From Granulicella sp. (GTDB lineage: Bacteria; Acidobacteriota; Terriglobia; Terriglobales; Acidobacteriaceae), in NCBI GenBank assembly GCA_027452215.1, contig DAIDGQ010000035.1:62001-126000 (forward strand): a stretch of DNA of 64,000 nt, given 5' to 3'. Positions 17,200-23,304 of this stretch are shown here, piece by piece. Positions within the stretch are counted from its first letter, which is position 1; every line of letters begins with the position of its first letter. The position numbers were made by a program, and so were the translations under genes. The notes beneath the pieces are model-generated. The model had not been told where the DNA came from and did no database searches. It saw nothing but the letters and a program-made list of their open reading frames with translations.

Positions 17200-18372
17200 T
17201 CAGTCAACCGGCAGCAACTTTAGACCGGCAATCCATATCTCTGGCGGAGTCAACAGGCTCACAACAGCTCTGCCGTCATCGAGGCCATAGAACTCGCCGG
17301 GCTGAACCAGAACTCCGCGATCCAACGCAGCTTCAGCGAACTCCTTGCCGTCGATCGTCCGAGGAACTCGCAGTACAGCAGTCCAACCTCCCTGCATCGC
17401 GAGTCGCTGCGCTGCCGTACCGCCAATGCGGTCGTCAAGCAGCATCAGGTTCGAGGACATTCGGCTGCGCACTTGCTGTTGAAATTCCTGTCGGGCGGCC
17501 AGCCAAGTTGGCAGCGCAAACTGTACTGGAGCATTCATCGAAAGGAATGTATCGGCGATGATCTCGAGGCGCTGCATCGTCTCGCGCACGACCGGTTGAG
17601 GTCCACATGCGGCAATCCACGAGGCCTTCATTTGAGGAAGACCGCAAATTTTACTGATGCCACTAAGAACGAAGGTGAGGCATTGCAGTTCGTCTGTGGC
17701 GAATCCCGGTTGCGAGACTTCGAGGTAGTAATCAAGGAAGACCTCGTCTACGATCAAGGCGAGGCTGTGCTTCGAGCACATGCTCCCGAGCGCTTCACGC
17801 TCCGAGGGAGAAATGAAGTTCCCTGTTGGGTTGTTGGGATGCACCACGATGATTGCGCGCGTTCTAGGCGTGATCAACTCCTCTAACATATGGAGATCGA
17901 TCGACCAGCCTTGACCTGAGGCGATGTCCGCATTGGGATCGTACAGCAGCGGATACTCGCGCAAGCGCACATGGTCAAGCTTAGCGATGAAGTCGAAGAG
18001 CGGATAGCTTGGGCGTGCGACCAATACTTCGTCGCCTGCGTTGCAGAGGAGTCGGAAGAGGAAGCTATAGGCTTCGCTGGTGCTGGTGGTGAGACAGAGG
18101 TGATCGAGAGAAACTATAGCTCCTACGTCCCTGTAGTAGCGCGCAACAGCCTCGCGCGCAGAGGTCATTCCAAGCGGATCGGGCTCGTAGTGCAGTGCTG
18201 CGCCGTTGGATAGCGGAGCTAGGAGCGCTGCGACGTCGTAGTCGAATCCGCAGCTAGTCGGGTTCGAAACGGTGAGGTCGAGCAGCGGTTGCCCTGCTGC
18301 TCTCCGCGCTCGGACGGCGGCGGTGAGGGCGTTCTCGGTGAGGTTCCAGTTGGTACGCTGGGAGAAGTTCAT
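17200..18372 (-). CDS. Class I/II PLP-dependent aminotransferase
   Basis: A 390-residue fold-type I aminotransferase. Landmarks are the substrate-gating LTVSNPTSCGF near residue 35, the TSTSEAYSFLFRLL cofactor-contact region, VHPNNPTGNFIS, the DEVFLDYY aspartate/tyrosine pair, and SGISKICGLPQMKASWI with the Schiff-base lysine. The sequence resembles the aspartate/alanine-type aminotransferases often annotated as histidinol-phosphate-like in this phylum. The substrate is not readable. It is convergent with the MBL gene (only 4 bp between stops) and divergent from the HAD gene. Confidence 0.92.
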   Translation of the reverse strand: MNFSQRTNWNLTENALTAAVRARRAAGQPLLDLTVSNPTSCGFDYDVAALLAPLSNGAALHYEPDPLGMTSAREAVARYYRDVGAIVSLDHLCLTTSTSEAYSFLFRLLCNAGDEVLVARPSYPLFDFIAKLDHVRLREYPLLYDPNADIASGQGWSIDLHMLEELITPRTRAIIVVHPNNPTGNFISPSEREALGSMCSKHSLALIVDEVFLDYYLEVSQPGFATDELQCLTFVLSGISKICGLPQMKASWIAACGPQPVVRETMQRLEIIADTFLSMNAPVQFALPTWLAARQEFQQQVRSRMSSNLMLLDDRIGGTAAQRLAMQGGWTAVLRVPRTIDGKEFAEAALDRGVLVQPGEFYGLDDGRAVVSLLTPPEIWIAGLKLLPVD

Positions 18373-18441
18373 GAGGTTCTTTCGGACTCTCTCATGGTAC
18401 GTTGATCAGGCACGTTCCAGACCACATACAATGGTGGGAAT

Positions 18442-19089
18442 ATGACGAACGAACCTAAGATCAGTGCTGTCCTCTTTGACTACGGAATGGTTCTCAGCGG
18501 TCCTCCTGATCCAGCTGCGCGGCGTGAAATGGAGAACGTTCTCGGCGTTGATGAAGAGAAATTTCAAGCTGCATATTGGAAGCATCGTGACTCCTACGAT
18601 CGCGGCACATTGGGAGGTTTGACTTACTGGAGCAGCGTCGCTCATGAGCTCCGCAGGTCGCTTGATGCTGCGAGTCTGGATGCACTCATTGACGCAGACA
18701 ATGCCCTTTGGACGCAACCCAATCATGCAATGATCGAATGGGCTGCGAGCCTGCAACGTGCCGGAGTTAAGACTGGCATTCTTTCGAATATCGGCGATGC
18801 GATGGAAGCTGGAATTCGGGCGCGCTTTCCGTGGCTTGAGGAGTTCTCGCACCATACGTTTTCACATCGTCTTGGAATCGCAAAACCAGATCATGCGATC
18901 TATCAGCATGCAGTGGAGGGGCTGGGTGTTCCCGCTGACGAGATTCTGTTTGTCGATGATAAGGAGGAAAACATCGAGGCGGCGCGGGCCGTTGGAATGA
19001 TTGCGGTCCAGTACAGCAGCCATGACGCATTTGTGGACGAGATGCGACGGCTTGGGCTTGGAGGGCTGCTCACCCCGGCTGCGAGGTAG
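18442..19089 (+). CDS. HAD-superfamily hydrolase (HAD-IA)
   Basis: A 215-residue phosphatase-like protein. Motif I is SAVLFDYGMVLSG; here the second catalytic Asp is replaced by Gly (DYG), as is common in haloacid dehalogenase/epoxide-hydrolase-N-like members. Motif II is GILSNIGD, motif III RLGIAKPDHAIYQ, and motif IV FVDDKEENIEAARAVGM. Loss of the motif I general acid leaves the exact reaction open. Its 3' end overlaps the convergent ribBA gene by 20 bp. Confidence 0.88.
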   Translation: MTNEPKISAVLFDYGMVLSGPPDPAARREMENVLGVDEEKFQAAYWKHRDSYDRGTLGGLTYWSSVAHELRRSLDAASLDALIDADNALWTQPNHAMIEWAASLQRAGVKTGILSNIGDAMEAGIRARFPWLEEFSHHTFSHRLGIAKPDHAIYQHAVEGLGVPADEILFVDDKEENIEAARAVGMIAVQYSSHDAFVDEMRRLGLGGLLTPAAR

Positions 19090-20326
19090 TGAGCGGTTGC
19101 GACTCAAGAGCAATGGGTACACGCTCGACGATCTCGATACCGAAGCCCTGGAGCGCCGGAACGTGTCGGGGCATGTTGGTGAGCAGCCGTATCTTGCGAA
19201 TGCCCAGGTCGGAGAGTATCTGTCCTCCCAGACCGATATTGCGAAGGATGCGCTGGTCGGGAGCTCCGAGGTTTTCGGTGCGGGTGCGATCGGTTCGGTG
19301 GATACAGAGATTGGCTGGCTGCGTGGAGCGGTCGATAGCGAAGCCGCGCTGGGTGTGATGGAGGTAGATGAGCGCTCCACGACCAGCTTTCGCAATCTCC
19401 CGGAGAGAGGCGTCGACGGTTGCGCGGCAGTCGCAGTTGGTTGAGCCGAAGATGGTGCCAGCCAGGCAGTGGGTGTGGACCCGGACGAGAATCGGCGCGT
19501 CCTCTGTTGCCGCGGTACTAAGATCGCCGAACGTGAGCGCTACGTGCGACTCGCCGCCAGCGCCAAGGTCGTGCTCGATTGTCTTGATGTCGCTCTCGTA
19601 GGAGATCATGCGGAACTCACCATATTCGGTGGGCAGAAGGCCTTCGGCTACGCGATGGATGTAGCGTTCGTTGGCCATGCGGTAGCGGATGAGATCGGCT
19701 ACGGTGACCATTTTGAGGCCGTGAGTTTTGCAGAACTCGATGAGGTCAGGAACGCGGGCCATCGTGCCGTCGTCGTTCATGATTTCGCAGATGACGCCTG
19801 CTGGAATTAGACCAGCCATACGGGCGAGGTCGACGGAGGCTTCGGTCTGGCCAGCGCGGACGAGCACTCCTCCCTTGCGGGCGCGGAGGGGGAAGACGTG
19901 GCCGGGCCGAGCGAGGTCGTTAGGGGAGGAGTTGGGACTGATGGCGACCTGGATGGTATGGGCGCGATCGGCTGCCGATATTCCGGTGGTTACGCCTTCG
20001 CGGGCTTCGATGGTCTCCGTGAAGGCGGTGCCGAAGCGCGAAGTATTGTCCTGGGTCATGGGGCCGAGGCGCATGTAGTCTGCGCGCTCTTCGGTGAGGG
20101 TGAGGCAGATGAGACCACGGCCGAAGCGGGCCATGAAGTTGATCGCCTCCGGCGTGCAAAACTCGGCTGCGAGGGTGAGATCTCCCTCGTTCTCGCGATC
20201 CTCATCGTCAACGACGACGATCATGCGGCCGGCTTTGAACTCGGCCACTGCTTCCAGTACATCGACGAATCCTGTGCTCTTATCGCGCATCGCCTGGAGG
20301 GATACCCCCTCCCCCCTTGCTTTCAC
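19070..20326 (-). CDS. ribBA: Bifunctional RibBA: DHBP synthase / GTP cyclohydrolase II
   Basis: The N-terminal half (to ~residue 215) is a standard 3,4-dihydroxy-2-butanone-4-phosphate synthase: [30 protein letters not shown], and [31 protein letters not shown]. The C-terminal half is GTP cyclohydrolase II: zinc ligands are kept in [14 protein letters not shown], and [20 protein letters not shown] is present. The usual RQEGRGIGL loop and following LRAYALQ segment are replaced by [11 protein letters not shown] and an unrelated stretch. Both halves act in riboflavin synthesis. The start is uncertain: a GTG at 20326 lies inside the dispersed repeat, while the ATG of [15 protein letters not shown] 14 codons later gives a conventional N-terminus. 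Confidence 0.92.
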   Translation of the reverse strand: MKARGEGVSLQAMRDKSTGFVDVLEAVAEFKAGRMIVVVDDEDRENEGDLTLAAEFCTPEAINFMARFGRGLICLTLTEERADYMRLGPMTQDNTSRFGTAFTETIEAREGVTTGISAADRAHTIQVAISPNSSPNDLARPGHVFPLRARKGGVLVRAGQTEASVDLARMAGLIPAGVICEIMNDDGTMARVPDLIEFCKTHGLKMVTVADLIRYRMANERYIHRVAEGLLPTEYGEFRMISYESDIKTIEHDLGAGGESHVALTFGDLSTAATEDAPILVRVHTHCLAGTIFGSTNCDCRATVDASLREIAKAGRGALIYLHHTQRGFAIDRSTQPANLCIHRTDRTRTENLGAPDQRILRNIGLGGQILSDLGIRKIRLLTNMPRHVPALQGFGIEIVERVPIALESQPLTTSQPG

Positions 20327-20421
20327 TTTTGCGTAGCGAAGTATATTGAAATGAATTACTTAGCTAGTGACACCAGGTTTCAACTCACTCATTTCAAAGC
20401 GCTTACACCCAAGATATTCAT
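20305..20421 (-). repeat. Dispersed ~117-bp intergenic repeat, copy B
   Basis: The reverse complement of this stretch begins ATGAATATCTTG and ends GTGAAAGCAAGG plus a G-rich run, matching copy A at 2252-2368. It runs into the 5' end of ribBA, so the repeat's purine-rich end may serve as the ribBA ribosome-binding region, or the first codons may be repeat-derived. Divergence between the copies is concentrated in the middle. Confidence 0.8.
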
Positions 20422-20508
20422 AATAAGCGACTTACGGTCCAGTTTTCCGCCCTGTCGGTCCGCAGGAATGAACATCTTGATCTTTTAATTGTACGGTACG
20501 TGTCAAGC

Positions 20509-20516
20509 GATCCCAG
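20509..20516. repeat. Target-site duplication, left (GATCCCAG)
   Basis: The 8 bases GATCCCAG directly abut the left inverted repeat of the insertion element and are repeated exactly at 22722-22729. An 8-bp duplication is characteristic of the IS1595 family. Confidence 0.93.
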
Positions 20517-20541
20517 GGTATTTATCCCTTTGACAAACCCA
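20517..20541 (+). repeat. IS left terminal inverted repeat
   Basis: Reads GGTATTTATCCCTTTGACAA followed by ACCCA. It matches the right end in 24 of 25 positions. The difference is T versus A at position 5. Confidence 0.93.
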
Positions 20542-20570
20542 ACTCTCTTATCTCATACTAAGCAATAGAA

Positions 20571-20597
20571 AAAGCCTTCCAACACGCGGAAGGCTTT
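20571..20597 (-). terminator. Hairpin near IS left end
   Basis: A perfect 10-bp stem AAAGCCTTCC / GGAAGGCTTT with a 7-base loop. On the minus strand the stem ends in CTTT followed by TTC, so it could stop transcripts leaving the element leftwards or shield flanking DNA. On the plus strand it lies immediately before the first small gene and could limit read-in translation of the transposase unit. Confidence 0.55.
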
Positions 20598-20608
20598 GGG
20601 AGATGGAT

Positions 20609-20860
20609 ATGACGAACGCCGATATCGAAACAGTTCTGTCTAAGCTGGTTGCTGTGACCAACGCGCTGTCCAAAGAAGTCGCGGAGTTGGTGAGAGACAC
20701 AAAGGGCAATGTTCTTCAGCAATATCGGCAAGAGGTGCTGAAACGGGCAGACGGGCTTGTCGCAGCGTCTCTTGAGCTGCGTCAAGCGTTTGACAAAGCT
20801 CAAGGCACAGCGGGGACGGAATCGGTTCGGTCTGTGGATCAGAACAAGGGGAAGCCATGA
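20609..20860 (+). CDS. IS1595-associated small protein upstream of transposase
   Basis: An 83-residue, mostly helical acidic/amphipathic protein (TNADIETVLSKLVAVTNALS, then VAELVRDTKGNVLQQYRQEV). I do not recognise a domain. It overlaps the transposase start by 4 bases (ATGA), indicating translational coupling. Of two nearby ATGs, 20609 is preferred because GGGAG sits 6 bases upstream. The other, at 20603, touches the Shine-Dalgarno. It may modulate transposase expression or activity, which is inference. Confidence 0.65.
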   Translation: MTNADIETVLSKLVAVTNALSKEVAELVRDTKGNVLQQYRQEVLKRADGLVAASLELRQAFDKAQGTAGTESVRSVDQNKGKP

Positions 20861-21837
20861 ATTTAAACTCCATTGCAGAAAAGTATTCCGACCCAAACGC
20901 GGCGCGCGAGTTCTTTGAGAAACAGTGCTGGCCGAATGGGACGGTTTGTCCATTTTGTGGACTGGTAGGCGAGTCGTACCGCCTCAAAGCTAAGCCCGAT
21001 TCAAAAGCACCCGTTCGGGCTGGGGTTTGGAAGTGTGGCGGATGCCGTAAGCAATTCACCGTTACCAAAGGCACGATATTCGAGGATTCACACATTCCCC
21101 TGAGTACGTGGCTTATGGCGATTCATCTGATATGCGCCAGTAAGAAAGGCATGAGCGCGCATCAGCTACACCGCATGTTAGGCGTCACGTATAAATCCGC
21201 TTGGTTCATGGTTCACCGCTTGCGGTATGCCGTTGCCCACAGTCCGCTGGCCGAACAACTCACAGGCATCGTGGAGATGGACGAAACATACATCGGCGGC
21301 AAGCGCACCAAAAAGCAGCGGTTAGCCCTGAAACCCAAAACTGGCGAACGTGATATCGACCAGCCGATGACAACGGACAATAAGCAGCCGGTGTTAGCGA
21401 TGGTCCAGCGCGGCGGGGAAGTTCGGTCGCATCATGTCCAGCGTGTAAACTCCGCTAACCTTCGCCCTATCATCTGGCATGACGTTGAATATGGGGCGCG
21501 CATCATGACGGATAGCGGTACTGTTCTGCATGGTGCGATCCACCCGCGCAAACACGATCAGGTGAACCATAAAAGAGAAGAATACGGACGCTATGAAGGC
21601 GGGCTCTGCATCTCGACCAACACGGTTGAGGGTTTCTTTTCCCTGCTAAAGCGCGGCATCATCGGAACGTATCACCATGTCGGAAGCCAGCACTTGCACC
21701 GCTATCTATCAGAGTTTGATTTTCGGTACAACACGCGAAAGATTACCGATGGTGAGCGTTCTTGCCGATTGATTGCAAAGACTTCTGGCAAGCGGCTTAT
21801 GTATAAAGACATCGTGCCGGAGAAACAAGCGTTCTAG
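20857..21837 (+). CDS. IS1595-family (ISXO2-like) transposase
   Basis: A 326-residue transposase with the family's two-part build. First comes an N-terminal zinc ribbon (CPFCG at residues 31-35, CGGCRKQF at 60-67) and a helix-turn-helix-like block MSAHQLHRMLGVTYKSAW. The DDE-type catalytic core follows: D142 in VEMDETYIGGKR, D219 in IMTDSGTVLHG, and E258 in NTVEGFFSLLKRG, ending in FDFRYNTRK. All three acidic residues are present and the frame is intact, so the enzyme is probably active. Confidence 0.96.
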   Translation: MNLNSIAEKYSDPNAAREFFEKQCWPNGTVCPFCGLVGESYRLKAKPDSKAPVRAGVWKCGGCRKQFTVTKGTIFEDSHIPLSTWLMAIHLICASKKGMSAHQLHRMLGVTYKSAWFMVHRLRYAVAHSPLAEQLTGIVEMDETYIGGKRTKKQRLALKPKTGERDIDQPMTTDNKQPVLAMVQRGGEVRSHHVQRVNSANLRPIIWHDVEYGARIMTDSGTVLHGAIHPRKHDQVNHKREEYGRYEGGLCISTNTVEGFFSLLKRGIIGTYHHVGSQHLHRYLSEFDFRYNTRKITDGERSCRLIAKTSGKRLMYKDIVPEKQAF

Positions 21838-22006
21838 AATTGCTTGTGGCGAGTGCAAAAGGCCTACATGCCATTCCTTCGGAACCCACGGAAGCGTCGG
21901 AAGGCGCAAGTGGCCGATGGGGAGTGGAACAACATGCCGCTCGCTGAGCTACGATGTAGCGAAGCCTCACTCGCCACAAATTCCATTATCCGGAAAAGGT
22001 ACGACA

Positions 22007-22165
22007 TTGAGCGATTCGAATGGTTGGAAGGGGAGTGACTTTCTAAAGCTCCTCATAGGGATAGGTGTGATTATCGCTATCATCGCTCTTATTGAAGCAC
22101 TAGGCCGTGCGGACGGTAGCTCGGAAACCCGCTTGCGCGCTCCACACGTCTCTATTTCTTCTTAG
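22007..22165 (+). CDS. Small single-pass membrane protein in IS1595 element
   Basis: A 52-residue frame from a TTG start with GGAAAAGG 7 bases upstream. It encodes SDSNGWKGSDFLKLLIGIGV and then IIAIIALIEAL, one clear transmembrane helix, with a polar tail. It is shorter than most annotated genes. The support is the ribosome binding site, the clean hydrophobic profile and the position within the element. Confidence 0.4.
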   Translation: MSDSNGWKGSDFLKLLIGIGVIIAIIALIEALGRADGSSETRLRAPHVSISS

Positions 22166-22265
22166 CTTTTGGTTTCTTCGGTGGTGGCGGAACCTTAAGC
22201 AGCGCCGAAACCGCCTGTCTTACAGACAGCGGGGCAAGAGATATGGGTTTTGCGGTGTTTGCCAT
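22152..22265 (-). CDS. 37-residue Pro/Lys-tailed protein in IS1595 element
   Basis: A very short frame, MANTAKPISLAPLSVRQAVS, then ALLKVPPPPKKPKAKKK, starting 5 bases after the stop of the next upstream minus-strand gene. The N-terminal amphipathic segment plus strongly basic Pro/Lys tail is non-random and looks like a nucleic-acid- or partner-binding peptide. No family is recognised. The tight spacing to the 22271-22585 gene is the main evidence for a two-gene passenger operon. Confidence 0.5.
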   Translation of the reverse strand: MANTAKPISLAPLSVRQAVSALLKVPPPPKKPKAKKK

Positions 22266-22270
22266 TAGGT

Positions 22271-22585
22271 TTATTCAAGCATAAATTTATCCCGCAACGC
22301 TACGATTTCAGCGTCTTGGGCGAGCAAATCCCGGCACCGTTTAGCCTTTCGCACCGCTTCGCGCACATCGGAAACCAACCACTCTTCATCTAGGTTCCAC
22401 ATCGAAGCGTCCTCTTTGATGATTTTGGCGTTGGCTGCCAAGGTCTGCCCAAACGTCCTTAAAAAGGACAGTGATGCCGCGATCTCCCGTTGCGTCGCAG
22501 CGTGGTCTCGGCAGAGTTTTAAATACTCCCCACCTTGCTCGTTTAAATTCATAGCGCCGCCAGTGGCGGGATCGTGGTTTGTCAT
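22271..22585 (-). CDS. Hypothetical IS1595 passenger protein
   Basis: About 104 residues, mostly helical, with the sequence EYLKLCRDHAATQREIAASL in the middle and KAKRCRDLLAQDAEIVALRD near the end. No domain is recognised. Coiled-coil-like heptads are visible. Start choice is weak: MTNHDPATGG at 22585 is taken, with alternatives at 22633 (longer) and at MNLNEQGG. It reads opposite to the transposase and is followed at 5 bp by the 37-residue gene. Confidence 0.55.
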   Translation of the reverse strand: MTNHDPATGGAMNLNEQGGEYLKLCRDHAATQREIAASLSFLRTFGQTLAANAKIIKEDASMWNLDEEWLVSDVREAVRKAKRCRDLLAQDAEIVALRDKFMLE

Positions 22586-22696
22586 GGGAAGGGTATAGGT
22601 TCTAAAAAACCCTACATAGTATTTGACGTTCAAATCGTCCAGATTTCACAACGGAAGATGAAAAATAGTTCCGAAATTCTCAAATTGAGAAAAATG

Positions 22697-22721
22697 TGGG
22701 TTTGTCAAAGGGATAATTACC
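22697..22721 (-). repeat. IS right terminal inverted repeat
   Basis: The reverse complement reads GGTAATTATCCCTTTGACAA followed by ACCCA, matching the left end with one mismatch. Confidence 0.93.
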
Positions 22722-22729
22722 GATCCCAG
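22722..22729. repeat. Target-site duplication, right (GATCCCAG)
   Basis: Exact copy of 20509-20516, directly abutting the right inverted repeat. Confidence 0.93.
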
Positions 22730-22757
22730 ACAATTCACTGGGGGGCTGAGCCGAGGT

Positions 22758-22985
22758 TTAGAGGGTGGATTCGATCTCGAATCCCCATGCCTCGAGGAGC
22801 GCCTCGGGGATGTACTTGGAGTTCTTGTTGCGGCGTGCCCACTCGCGAAGGCGGGTAGAGCGGATGTACTGATCCGGGGTGAGCTTGTATTCCTTGACGA
22901 CCATCTCGAAGGAGGTGATGGTGGGGACTACGGGGCCGATCGGCTCCGGCTTGCCCCAGTTGGGATTGCCGCGGCGTTTTGCCAT
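22758..22985 (-). CDS. Conserved small basic protein of unknown function
   Basis: A 75-residue protein beginning AKRRGNPNWGKPEPIGPVVP and continuing with a helical region that includes TPDQYIRSTRLREWARRNKN. It has GAGGAA 9 bases before the ATG. It looks like a small single-domain protein, possibly nucleic-acid binding (basic, R/W-rich). I recall similar short proteins in acidobacterial genomes but cannot name a family. The IS inserted just beyond its stop codon. Confidence 0.7.
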   Translation of the reverse strand: MAKRRGNPNWGKPEPIGPVVPTITSFEMVVKEYKLTPDQYIRSTRLREWARRNKNSKYIPEALLEAWGFEIESTL

Positions 22986-23304
22986 GGATGCTGTTCCTCG
23001 CTTTTCAGGCGGCTTTTGGGACGCAACACTTCATTTTACCACTTTTGGCGAAGGCATGGGTGGTTGAGAACGTTTGACGTCCGGGGCAGCAACGGAGGCC
23101 TCCGTTGCTTGGGAGGATGGGTTGGGATTCTAAATCGAGACCCAGATTCCCTGCGGGAATGACAGAAAGAACGACAAGGTCAGAGGTGGAGGAGGCAGAG
23201 GGATTCGCGAATGGAAGCGGAGTGGGGAGTGCAGCACTCTCGACCAGCCTGATGAGACTCAACGGCCGCACCCGTGCTTGGGGTACGGCCGTAGGAGTCC
23301 GCAG
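22986..23304. other. Intergenic region with palindrome and repeat-like sequence
   Basis: No gene seen. It contains a perfect 22-bp palindrome at 23088-23109. A stretch around 23130-23180 (GATTCCCTGCGGGAATGACA and flanks) resembles a dispersed acidobacterial intergenic repeat, although only one copy is present in this window. Confidence 0.5.
23088..23109. repeat. Perfect 22-bp palindrome
   Basis: AGCAACGGAGG followed by its exact reverse complement, without a loop. There is no T-run on either side, so it is not a classical terminator. It could be a transcript-end cruciform or part of a dispersed repeat. Confidence 0.6.

Larger units (their letters stand above)
20517..22721 (+). mobile_element. 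Complete IS1595-family insertion sequence with passenger genes
   Basis: A 2205-bp element bounded by 25-bp terminal inverted repeats with one mismatch and flanked by an exact 8-bp direct duplication. It encodes an intact ISXO2/IS1595-type DDE transposase. On the same strand it carries a small gene overlapping the transposase start and a small membrane protein after it. On the opposite strand are two small genes near the right end. Plain IS1595 elements are shorter, so roughly half of this one is accessory DNA. The near-perfect ends suggest recent insertion between ribBA and the conserved 75-residue gene. Confidence 0.92.

Noticed and set aside
19070-20326. Frameshift in ribBA as the reason for the odd cyclohydrolase loop
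   Set aside because: Conserved GCHII blocks on both sides of the loop are in the same frame, so a simple frameshift does not explain it.
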